A DNA stretch of 64,000 nucleotides from Henricia sp. BOLD:AAB3569 (taxonomy: Eukaryota > Echinodermata > Asteroidea > Spinulosida > Echinasteridae), in the NCBI GenBank assembly GCA_037783545.1, contig JBBELK010000329.1, positions 3,300,501 through 3,364,500 on the forward strand, read 5' to 3'. The notes beneath the pieces are model-generated. The model had not been told where the DNA came from. It saw only the letters and a list, made by a program, of their open reading frames with translations, and searched no databases. The first letter of the stretch is position 1; each line of letters starts with the position of its first letter. The position numbers and the translations under genes were made by a program. Positions 35,101-42,765 of this stretch are shown one piece after another.

Positions 35101-38100
35101 AGTTTGTTGTCCTGGATTGAATGAGTTTTTTATTAACCTTGGTGCCATATCTACACACAAACATTAAATTTAAGTGGCATTTGTTGAAATAACAATTATT
35201 TTTTACTGGGAAACAACTTTCAATCATTAAAAACACTTGGAAATCTTAAAAAGCATGTCATACTTTTGGACCCCTAACTTAGGGAATTACCCATATACAG
35301 GAACAATATTTCATGCACACCGACCGACTTTCTTAAATTGAACCACATTTCCATGCAGCCACAGCTATAAAGTGCAGCAGAGGGTTTTCTAAAGTCATTG
35401 TTAATGGAAGCTTTACTTTGGGCGTGCACGGGTTCACTATTTCAAAAGACCTTTATTCAGAGGTTAGATTTTAATTCAGGTGTTAAATCTGTTCGGGATT
35501 ATTTATTCAAAGCTGGCTGCAAAATGGGAGTGTGTACTATCATTGTATGCGTCACATACACGGAGCAACAACAAAAACAATTTTCACTTTTTTATTGAAA
35601 AAGCAATCACAGGCCTTGAAATTCATTTTATCTTACTTAGTAAAGGGCACCCGAATGAGGAAATGAAAAATTTGTGTGGAAAACTTGTCGTGGTGATGTG
35701 GGTTAGTTCAAGGTTAGTTCTGAGAGAGGGAATTTTCAGCACACAGAAGCTTTATGCAGTCATACATAAAGTTGAAGTTATGTGAATATTTTGATGTCAA
35801 CTTAAAGGCACAGGCTCGTCAGCAATGCGCGCCCGCCAAATTCGTGCTCGAAACACGCAGCTCCATGCCTAAATTGCTATGGAGCTGCATATTGCATGGC
35901 ACACATTATTAGTTATTGAAAAAAAATCAATAACTTTATGCAGTTTTTTGCTGCATATGAAGGATTACCTGTGTAGAAAGACAATACTACTGTTCATTTT
36001 GATGCCCCATGAATAAAAAGTGGCTATTTTCAACTTTGAAAATTTCTTCACATAAACTCACAGAAAGAGGGCGCTGTATGGGGCATGTCACTTTAGGAAC
36101 ACACAGCAGAAAAGCAAAGAAAAAACATGACTTCAAACTGGAATTGTGAAAAAATGCTGTAGTTTCCAGCCTTAGTTTTTTCATAGTTTGCAACATGTAA
36201 AACTAACCTAAACCGTCATGGGTTACAAATGTTTTAGCAAGTTGGAGAAAATTGTGAAAACTTTTGTGTACAGTTGAATGAGATTTTCCTGTGTTTTCCT
36301 AATGTGACATCACCACTTCGCTCATGCATATGTAAATTTTCATTAGCATAAAAATCAAAAACCTTGATTTTAACCCCCCAAACAACTTCCAAGTAGGGTT
36401 TTTATGATTGTAAATTAATGGATTAGTTCCATAGCACAGATTTCATTGATAAAATCACCATTAACCAAGGCAACCAAGACCAATGACCTCATGCCCTGCT
36501 GAGTTGGCCCTGATACACTTTCTGAGGCCAACTTGGCCAGGATGCCATATCCCAGGCCTTGACATTAACCAAGGCCAATGGCCTCATGCCCTGCTGAGTT
36601 GGCCCCGGGGCCCCCTTCAAGATATACACTTTCTGAGGCCAACTTGGCCAGTGTGCCCTATCCTCTTAAATTCAATGAGGCTTGTATACACTAATAACCA
36701 GAACACATTTGGAACAAAGTTGGCTGTGGTGCCCCTCCAGTTGGCCTCGGTGCTCTCTGAAATTCAGACAAAATCAAGACTTTTTTCATAACTTCAAGGA
36801 AAAGTGGAGGGGCAGGACAGGTGCATACATACCATTTGAAGTTTCAAGTTATTACTGCCAACTTTTTTGATGATTTCAACCGCTGAAAATGAAATCACAC
36901 CCAAAAAAACTTTAAAAGTATTTTAATTTTAAAGTTAGAGACAGAAAGCATAGTTTAATGCTAAATAATGTTCAGAAAGACAAAAAAAATCAGCTTTTCA
37001 AAATTTCTGAAATTGTTCAATTACCTTGATCCTGTCTGTTGAGAAAATAGCGGGGAACAGAGACAATTGTATTTATTGGTTCGATCAGAGCTACAATTCC
37101 TTCCTGTGAGAAAATAAGAAAATGACGTTGTCAAATTACTATCAATGCTAGAATAGGGCGACAAATCGTGTGTAAAAAAGGTATATTAGGGCGACCTGCT
37201 CAATAGGGCGACATTTTGGTGTCGCCCTAATATTTTTGAGTTTAAAATTAATTTTTTTAGGTCAAAAACCATTTTTTTTAGGTCGAGAACCATTTTTGTC
37301 GGGACTGGAGTCGTTTCTCTTCGGTCTGTGACCATCTCCGGAAGCTTCGGGTAAAAAAATAAGGTGTCATTTTGAGTCACTCTTGCCGAAATTTCGGTGG
37401 TCTCTGGCGAGAGTCTTGCCGAAATGTCGCCCCATTGCGGCATTCAGAGTTGTTTAAAGCATTACTCTCTTTAAAGGAAAAAATTATTATCTTTAAAGGA
37501 AGCATACATGATTGGTAAAGTGTTGAAAACAGCGTGATTTCCACTGGTAATGCACCTATCAATTGTTCCCCCAGGCTGTCCCACCCCTTAGGTGGTGATT
37601 TGGTCACGATTTTCATGCCCCAGAATGGGGACTTTCAAATCTAATTTTCAGCGCACCTGGGGGAAATAAATTTGTATTTTTTTCCCAGGGGTGGGGATTT
37701 TGTCACCCAAATTGTGCCCCAGGGGTGGGGATTTTGTCACGCAAAAAGTGACAATCCCACCTCTTAGGTTGGGCAGCCCGGGGAGTGGCGGGGGGAGGGG
37801 GTGGGGGTTTCGTGGGGGAACAATTGATAAGTGCATGTTTGGTAACTACCCCCATCCCCCCCCTGCACCCCCCTGCACCCCCCCATGCTCCCCCTAAAAT
37901 AAAAAAATATGAATTATTATCAAAAGCTTTAAGATGGTAATGGTAGTAATCATCCTGTGAAATTATTTCATCCGAAGTGCCCTATTCATTACCAGTGGAA
38001 ATCACGCTGTTTTCAACACTTTACCCATCATGTATGCTTCCTTTCAGTAAAGAGAATAATTTTTTGGAGTAATCCTTTGACAATAATTTAAATTCAATTT

Positions 38101-40818
38101 TATCTGTATTTTAAAGTTAATTTGTTTCTACCTTCATCCTTTGTAAAGCGCCTTGAGCATTTTTAAAAATAGATTTGGCGCTATATAATGATGATTATTA
38201 TTATTATTTTAATTGAAAGGCTATGTCAAGAAAACTACCTTGTAGAAATTTCAGCAACATAGATGCAGTAATACTCTAGAAAACCTCAAAAATCCAAGAG
38301 TGGTTTTTGTGCATGAATGAATAGATCCAAAATAGAGATTCAAATAGTTTTGTCATTTTTGTCATGAATGGGGCACTTCGGATGAAGTAATTTCACAGGA
38401 TAAATTGATTACTACCATTACCATAATGATAACAAGAGATTCACATGGTGCTACCGTAAACCCATACACACGTTGATTTCCACCATGCATAACCTTAAGT
38501 CTTGCCTAAATAAGCTTTTGATAATAATTCAGACTTTTTTGGGGGGCAGTAATTACCAAACATGTACACTACTTTTAACCATAGCTGTAGTGGTGGAGGG
38601 AAAAGACAGCAAGATAACTAGGTCAGCCTATTGGGTTGACGAGACAATTGAGATCAAGTGTCTTGCCCAGGGACACAGACTCATTGGCCATAGTGGGACT
38701 TGAACCCACAACCTCCCAAATGCAGGTCCAGCTTCACAGCCACTATTAAAACTTTGACAAAGCAAAACCAATATTTCACCTTTTCGAGTCTGTCTGCTGC
38801 GTATCGGAGGTTGGACACAAACGTTTCTTTCATGTTTCTGAGAAGCGTGTCTCTGTCACTTACTTGGCAATCTGGTACAATTCCCGCCATTACGTGCATC
38901 CTGGTTAAACATAAAGTTGGGTATTTTCACGCAAAATATCATGTTTTTTCTGTGTTCCTATTGAAATTTTTTTCCCCATAAATACCCTTAATCCCTTATG
39001 TAAAAACACACACATAATGTCACCTGTCCTCAAGGATACTTATGCATTGCATACAACAAAATTGTTAAATGAAAAAATAAAAAATTCACGTAAAGTAGGA
39101 CACAGACGAACAAACGCCTAAAAATAAGTGATTAAAAATGGCCACCATGCCTTTAGTTAGATTCAACAACTCAAGTAAATCATTAAAACAAATCTTAATT
39201 GTTCAATTTCATTTCCTTTGACAAAAAAATGCACCTTTTGCACTTCAATGCAGTGCAGTATCTGATGGAAAGTTCCAGCGAATCAGTGAATTCATGTTCT
39301 CTGCCTGGCAAAGCTGCAAGTCCGAGTTCACCATATTTTCTGTTGCCTAAAAACAGGGGAATTAAAATATAAAATAAAAGGACTGTTTTACACAAGATAA
39401 AATTAAGAACTTTACTTGAGAAAAAGTCAGCTGTATTCAACCTATGAATTTCAGTTATTTACCGTAATCCGTATCTGAAGTCATCCTAAAAACTCTTTCT
39501 GCATTACATTTTTATGCAAATGAATTGTAAAAAGTCTGAATTTTTGCAACATCAAAACATGTAATTCTCTTGCATGTAATTCTCTTGTGTTATGGCCGAG
39601 CGGTCTAGTGCGTCGAACTCAAGCTCCTGTGCCAGTTCTAGAATGTGGGTTCGATGCCGGGCCGCGACACTGTGGCACTTGTGCTCTTGAGAAAGGCACT
39701 CAATCACACTTTCTCCATCCTTCAGAAGGGATGTAAAGCCGTTGGTCCGGTGTGTTAGGTAAGGTAACGCACTTTAAAGATGCCAGAGCATTTCTTCGTG
39801 AAGAGAAGGGGCGGGATTCCCCGGTGTCTCTGGCCATTTCTAATTCTAATTCTTCATGGGGTTTCCTCACGCTTGCGAGTGACAGTGCAATGAGCACTAT
39901 TGAGGAATCCTTGGTATGAATACCAGAAAAAAATAATAATAATAATAATAATAAAACAGTAAAACTATGAAATTGTACTAAATCTTCTGGGCACTGTGCA
40001 TTATCAGATTTTTTTTTTTAATTTTTCTTTAAATTTCTTTAATTTTTCTTTAAATTTACGGTATTTTTTCGTATACATTGAACAGAGATTTTAAGGAAAT
40101 TACCTCCTGAAATCAACAGATAATGTAATTTTAAGATATACTTCCCACTTGCACTTTTGTCGCAAATGTTGCTTTTCTGTAGAAAAATCACGTTTTCTTC
40201 TTCAAAAATTGCCTTCAGTTAGTGCACAAGATAACCATTCACGCGCCCGCGCAGCGCCCTCTGTTGTCGCGCTTACGCACAGACCGCTCGCCACGTCATT
40301 TTGTGCATTACTTCATGCAGTAATTTTATCATTTATTTATCTCAGAAATGCAACATTTGCGATGGAAGTGTCAGTGGGAAGTATATCTTAGAATTGAATA
40401 AGCTATCGATTCCAATATATAAATTCACCGAAATCCGTGTTCAATGTATATAAAAAAAATATCAAAATTTACCAAGCACTTTGAAAAAATATACCGTACC
40501 CTTTAATTTAAACAAAATGACTAATTTATAAAACCAGTTGTTTTGTGTTTATTTGAAACACTTCCCTGTAGTTCCAGGCCAGACTCTATTTCCTACTACC
40601 ACAGTACTAAATTTGCCCTCACCCGGGTAAGAGTTTATCAAAACTTGTTCCAAAATTTCCCGCTCTTTCGCCTGGACAAGTTTTTCTAACGGACTTTCGT
40701 ACGGGAAACTGACTTCAACGGCATCGAACCCCGCCCCCTTCGCAGCGGAGTATCTTTCGACTAAATCTGGAATCTCTTTAAACATCATCGACAAGTTAGC
40801 CGCAAATTTGAGAGGCAT
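23066..40818 (-). CDS. HYI: Hydroxypyruvate isomerase (whole gene, 8 coding exons)
   Basis: Putative hydroxypyruvate isomerase, a TIM-barrel enzyme of the AP-endonuclease-2 superfamily that interconverts hydroxypyruvate and tartronate semialdehyde. Coding exons on the minus strand: 40818-40623, 39346-39235, 38900-38780, 37103-37025, 36882-36833, 31316-31247, 23643-23506, 23112-23066. All are GT-AG and in phase; the sum is 813 nt, 270 aa, close to the 277 aa of human HYI. Visible family motifs: FAANLSMMF at the N-terminus, HVMAGIVP, ALIEPIN (catalytic Glu), DLFHVQMMQGN (metal-site Asp, His), QMAQVPQRNEP and GAEYSP (second catalytic Glu). Start chosen at MPLKF; upstream in-frame Met codons (40860, 40899) would add 14 or 27 residues. 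The gene spans 17.8 kb because of transposon-filled introns. An AATAAA at 22998-23003 (minus) lies about 65 nt past the stop. Confidence 0.93.
23237..23407 (+). mobile_element. tRNA-Asn-like SINE (family C) with target duplication
   Basis: Flanked by the 13-bp direct repeat GAAATTGATAAGG at 23224-23236 and 23408-23420. The head (23273-23344) resembles a tRNA, with A box TAGCTCAATTGGTAGGG, B box GGTTCGAATCC and GTT at the anticodon place. Position 33 is C instead of T and the T stem is imperfect, so it is not a functional tRNA. It sits in HYI intron 7. Confidence 0.8.
23506..23643 (-). CDS. HYI: HYI coding exon 7
   Basis: Encodes GHMQMAQVPQRNEPSAQGEV, then YLENIGYDGWIGAEYSPVIG. GAEY holds the second catalytic Glu. 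Acceptor TTTTCCCAG; donor GTGAGC; phase 1 in and out. Confidence 0.95.
23867..24347. mobile_element. TTAA-flanked MITE with GCGAA motifs (copy 1)
   Basis: TTAA at 23863-23866 and 24348-24351. Ends AGGCAGTATACATGATTGGT and its inverse. The centre is an array of TTCGCCCCAAA and TTTAGGGCGAA motifs. Other copies: 46901-47357 and 49442-49957. Confidence 0.75.
25083..25096. promoter_or_regulatory. Perfect palindromic X-box (RFX site) 1
   Basis: GTTGCCATGGCAAC, the optimal RFX-family binding palindrome, in the first left-arm unit of the foldback element. Function untested. Confidence 0.55.
25436..25449. promoter_or_regulatory. Perfect palindromic X-box (RFX site) 2
   Basis: GTTGCCATGGCAAC in the second left-arm unit, about 353 bp after site 1. 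Confidence 0.55.
25792..25805. promoter_or_regulatory. Perfect palindromic X-box (RFX site) 3
   Basis: GTTGCCATGGCAAC in the third left-arm unit. The surrounding unit has diverged while the 14 bp are unchanged. Confidence 0.55.
26070..26248. mobile_element. MITE with TAGACCGATCCAGTAAGCCC ends
   Basis: Left ATAGACCAATCCAAGAG...AAGCCCCGCCC; right inverse GGGCGGGGCTTACTGGATCG. Same family as 936-1403. It abuts the truncated MITE at 26247-26352. Confidence 0.6.
26247..26352. mobile_element. Truncated copy of the 17424 MITE
   Basis: TATAGACCGTATCGAATAGC onward matches the inverted right part of 17424-17569 through GAACAGTTTAAGTAA, then stops. Confidence 0.65.
26540..27300. repeat. Minisatellite, unit about 60 bp
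   Basis: About a dozen imperfect tandem copies of a unit containing AAACCACCAGTGGTCTGCCG and CCAGCAGACCACTAGCGGTA. The unit holds the short palindrome CCACCAGTGG. It forms the centre of the foldback element. Open frames across it are periodic by-products and do not look like genes. Confidence 0.85.
28018..28031. promoter_or_regulatory. Perfect palindromic X-box (RFX site) 4
   Basis: GTTGCCATGGCAAC in a diverged right-arm unit. The neighbouring unit near 27728 has the decayed form GTTGCGATGTTAAT. Confidence 0.55.
28111..28537. mobile_element. Nested MITE in foldback arm
   Basis: GGGTCTGTCCACAGTAATGG at left and its inverse CTATTACTGTGGACAGACCC at right, flanked on both sides by ATATATAT. The centre contains a second inverted pair, AATTTTCCTATTACG and inverse. 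A related element interrupted by another MITE is at 42846-43445. Confidence 0.75.
28904..28917. promoter_or_regulatory. Perfect palindromic X-box (RFX site) 5
   Basis: GTTGCCATGGCAAC in a right-arm unit. Confidence 0.55.
29258..29271. promoter_or_regulatory. Perfect palindromic X-box (RFX site) 6
   Basis: GTTGCCATGGCAAC in the outermost full right-arm unit, about 354 bp from site 5. Confidence 0.55.
29657..29990 (-). mobile_element. tRNA-Leu-like SINE family B (copy 1)
   Basis: Read on the minus strand it has B box GGGTTCAAATCC and the body GTAAAGCCGTTGGTCCAGTG...CCGGTGTCTCTGGCCATTTC. It ends in GGTATGAATACCAGAAAGAA and an (AAT)n tail. Copies 2 and 3 are at 39587-39956 and 61731-62095. Confidence 0.8.
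30102..30397. mobile_element. MITE with ACCGTGTTTACA ends (copy 2)
   Basis: Left ACCGTGTTTACAGATCC; right inverse GGAGTGTAAACGCG. Both ends resemble 21119-21540; an internal GCGTTTACACTA repeats the end motif. Confidence 0.5.
31247..31316 (-). CDS. HYI: HYI coding exon 6
   Basis: Encodes DLFHVQMMQGNITNTIKEFF then PYI, matching the DIFHWQIMDGN block with metal-site residues. Acceptor TTTGTCTGTTTCGTAG; donor GTGAGA. Confidence 0.93.
31390..31636. mobile_element. MITE fragment split by the LINE
   Basis: Related to the 3049-3624 family (ATAGATGCAGTAACACTTCA, TTTGTTACCATTGGCATCAA). Its continuation, ATGATGTATTGGGGCTCTT, lies beyond the LINE at about 34775-34797, so the LINE landed in an older MITE. 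Confidence 0.6.
32157..32470. repeat. Three hairpin-bearing repeats in the LINE 3' region
   Basis: Three diverged copies of CACCTTGTCTCACC-GGGGTGAGC-AACC at about 32160, 32328 and 32430. Each contains a short inverted pair (CTCRCC...GGYGAG), followed by a GATGAGTCC-like end. Confidence 0.65.
32500..34738 (-). CDS. LINE ORF2 fragment: reverse transcriptase - RNase H
   Basis: The frame is open from the truncated 5' end of the element to the stop; 706 codons follow the first internal Met at 34620, and about 39 precede it. Upstream residues NYRPIALTSCLCK belong to the RT domain, so this Met is not the true start. RT motifs: FFDLEKAYD (A, about aa 57-65), MGVPQGSILS (B), LYVDDFLI (C, YVDD). RNase H motifs: IYTDGSKD, YTAEIKAILLAL, FSDSLSCLQ, WIPSHVGIAGNDQVDALAK. 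C-terminal knuckle CIPCDSPLTIHHLIIEC. RT plus RNase H in this order is typical of the I/Jockey-like LINE groups; the exact clade is not decided. Confidence 0.93.
34873..35292. mobile_element. MITE, GGGTAATTCCCAAAATTAG family (copy 2)
   Basis: Left GAGTAATTCCCAAAATTAGG; right inverse CCTAACTTAGGGAATTACCC. The interior matches 6735-7125. Confidence 0.7.
35810..36180 (+). repeat. Dispersed repeat (copy 1)
   Basis: Shares TGAATAAAAAGTGGCT, CAGAAAGAGGGCGCTGTATG and AAAACATGACTTCAA with the window end at 63765-64000. No coding capacity. Confidence 0.55.
36465..36660. repeat. Tandem duplication of about 100 bp
   Basis: Two copies of GACCTCATGCCCTGCTGAGT...ACACTTTCTGAGGCCAACTT, with a short GGGGCCCCC insert in the second. 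In HYI intron 5. Confidence 0.65.
36833..36882 (-). CDS. HYI: HYI coding exon 5 (50-bp mini-exon)
   Basis: Encodes AVEIIKKVGSNNLKLQM, which fits the segment between FLN and DLFH in the family. Acceptor ATTTTCAG; donor GTATGT; phases match both neighbours. Confidence 0.9.
37025..37103 (-). CDS. HYI: HYI coding exon 4
   Basis: Encodes EGIVALIEPINTIVSVPRYF and then LNRQDQ; the Glu of IEPIN is a catalytic residue in the family. Acceptor TTTTCTCACAG; donor GTAATT; phase 1 out. Confidence 0.93.
37151..37443. mobile_element. AATAGGGCGACA element (copy 1)
   Basis: Ends AATAGGGCGACAAAT and the inverse TGTCGCCCCATTGCGGCATT. It contains GGTGTCGCCCTAATATTTTT and runs of AGGTCAAAAACC. Related to 44149-44450, 44467-44785 and 45413-45697. 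Confidence 0.65.
37497..38045. mobile_element. MITE related to the TTAA family
   Basis: Left AAGGAAGCATACATGATTGG...AAAACAGCGTGATTTCCACT; right is the inverse, AGTGGAAATCACGCTG...CATGTATGCTTCC. TTAA at 37493-37496; the right-hand TTAA is lost. G-rich and C-rich low-complexity DNA lies in the middle. Confidence 0.65.
38780..38900 (-). CDS. HYI: HYI coding exon 3
   Basis: Encodes MHVMAGIVPDCQVS and FVSNLRYAADRLEK, as in HYI. Acceptor GTTTAACCAG; donor GTGAAA; ends in phase 0. Confidence 0.93.
39235..39346 (-). CDS. HYI: HYI coding exon 2
   Basis: Encodes GNRKYGELGLAALPGREHEF and then LSIRYCTALKCKR. GLAALPGR is a family signature. Acceptor CCTGTTTTTAG; donor GTGCAT; phase 1 in, phase 2 out. 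Confidence 0.93.
39587..39956 (+). mobile_element. tRNA-Leu-like SINE family B (copy 2)
   Basis: A box TGGCCGAGCGGTCTAGTG, B box GGGTTCGATGCC, then the body GGATGTAAAGCCGTTGGTCC...GAATACCAG and an (ATA)n tail. In HYI intron 1. Confidence 0.85.
40061..40460. mobile_element. Inverted-repeat element in HYI intron 1
   Basis: TTTTCGTATACATTGAACA at left; TGTTCAATGTATATAAAAAA at right. An inner pair, AGATATACTTCCCACT at 40133 and its inverse at about 40375-40390, shows the arms continue. Confidence 0.6.
40623..40818 (-). CDS. HYI: HYI coding exon 1
   Basis: Encodes MPLKFAANLSMMFKEIPDLV, then FDAVEVSFPYESPLEKLV and VLINSYPG, matching the first TIM-barrel strands of HYI. Donor GTGAGG follows at 40622; phase 1. 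Upstream in-frame Met codons leave the exact start open. Confidence 0.93.
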
Positions 40819-42167
40819 TTTTGAACAGCTGGATACTGAAATTAATCTATTCGAAAACATCTGAGGGAAAAGGGAACACAGAGGTGTCAAAAAGTGCATT
40901 ACATGTGATGATGTGCGACTTGCAAAAATGTAAACAAACTAGCCAACACAACTTTAAAGCTGATTTTTGACCTTTAACCCAGTTTGTATCGAATTATTAA
41001 CAAAACTTTGTTTTTACTTTAAAATTTTGTCTTAAAAATACAAATACCATGTCTAAATAAGTTATTATCTTCTTATAATTTTTTTAAACAAGCCTTTTTA
41101 TGTTCGTAAAATAAATATCGGTTAATTTTACTTTGGATATTATAGCATTTCGTGAAACATCCTTAAAATGGCCGCCCACATGACAGGATAGGGATTGCAA
41201 AGTTCCGATAAACGTAGCGTAGACAGGATGACGTACAAAATTGACGTATCCTATAAGGTGACAAGTGCGCGCCCTTTCATGTTCACAACAATTAAACTTT
41301 CATTAACGTAACTAGTAACACTTTAACAGGTTATTTGGCTTTTTGAGTAAAAAACTGGGGCTGATAAGCCAGTTCGGAATCTCGCGCGCGCAATGAACGT
41401 CTATGGGATTGTGTCAAGGTCATTTGAGATAAACACAGGTCATTTGAGATAAACACAATGCATACCGCTTTGTTTATCTCAAACCAAAGTCGGGAGACGC
41501 ATGCGCAGTCGAGACTCCGAACTGGCTTATTTCCTTGTTCGTGTTGATATGATGACCTAGACAATAGACTGGTTTCCGGTCCACACGTTCCACATTACAA
41601 ACGCGAATAATTTTTTTATCTGAATATGGTCATGATGAGGACCGGTATTGGAAGCCATTTTTACTCATAAACCTGACTTTAAGCTCTATGGCATCGCATT
41701 GCAGGTTTTTATATGGCAAATGCCTCCTGAAATATGTGGATGGTGTCACTATCATGGTCACTGTGACTGTCGTGTCGGGGATCAGCAGCCGATTTCACGA
41801 AACCTTGTGCACTGCATAAGCCTGCTTGCCCAACTTTTTATTGTGTAAGCTGCGCAACATTCTGGTGATAATTAAACGCAGGCCCATGGGGCTAATTATG
41901 CCATTTTCAAAAGTTGCGCGAGCAATGCAATTTTTCGTGAAATCGGCTGCAGGGTCGCGGTGGAGGTGGAGGATAAAGCAGATGCATTGCAATGCACAAT
42001 TGGGGTTCACAGTCATGTGTTGCCTTTTGTCCCGGGATTTTCAAATTTTTTATTTTTATTTTTTTTATCTCTGTTCCTAGGTTCTCCGGAACAAGACACC
42101 TTCGATCAGCCGAGCTGATAAATTCTATTCCATTTCCTAAGCTGAGACATCCGAGTTAACTGAAGCC
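40819..42167. promoter_or_regulatory. Shared upstream region of HYI (-) and the GRL gene (+)
   Basis: About 1.35 kb between divergent start codons. It must hold the HYI promoter; the GRL promoter may also lie here, though a pyrimidine tract and TTCCTAG acceptor at 42081 suggest an intron in the GRL 5' UTR. It contains a MITE at 41363-41530. No TATA box was assigned. Confidence 0.45.
41363..41530. mobile_element. MITE in the divergent promoter region
   Basis: GATAAGCCAGTTCGGAATCT at left, TCCGAACTGGCTTAT at right. The interior has a direct repeat, GGTCATTTGAGATAAACACA, twice in tandem. Confidence 0.65.
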
Positions 42168-42765
42168 ATGTTTCATCCATCTAGGAGCAGCGCCACGCTC
42201 CATCACTCTAAACCCATGCCAAAATGGCTGTGGTATATCCTCTCAAAATCCCTGGGCATAAAGACGCACCCTAACGATAAGCCCATCCTAGCAACGCTAC
42301 TTTACCTGTTCACTCTAATTTGCACCTTCACGTACCTCATCACGTGCAGCTGGTACGTCGTATACGACATCGAATCCACAACCACTAAATTTGATGTTCT
42401 GAATGGCTCTGTAACTGTCATTATGGCAGCTGGCTTTTGCTCGATCACCGTCTACGCTAATCATCTGGCATTCAAGCTCTTCACCAACTCGGTGTTCCGA
42501 CAGAGTCTGCGACTTCACTCCAAAACCATCCTAAAGGTCAACGTTTCACTCTTACTCGTCGTACTAGGTCTCCTGTTTATCGGAATCTATGCGCGCCAAT
42601 GTTACTTCACTGATTTTGGTCCCGGTCGCTGTGAGAACATCAATCTGAATCCCATCATATGTTTGATTCGCTTTTCCAGTCAGACAGTCCTGTCTGTTAT
42701 ATCCCTACTGTGGAATTTGATGGTCGCCGTAGTATGTCTGTCTGTCTGCCGAACACATACCATCA
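42168..42765 (+). CDS. GRL coding exon 1 (TM1-TM4)
   Basis: ATG in the context GAAGCCATG. Encodes a basic, His-rich N-terminus and four hydrophobic helices (e.g. LLYLFTLICTFTYLITC, SLLLVVLGLLFIGIY). Donor GTAAGT; ends in phase 1. Confidence 0.88.
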
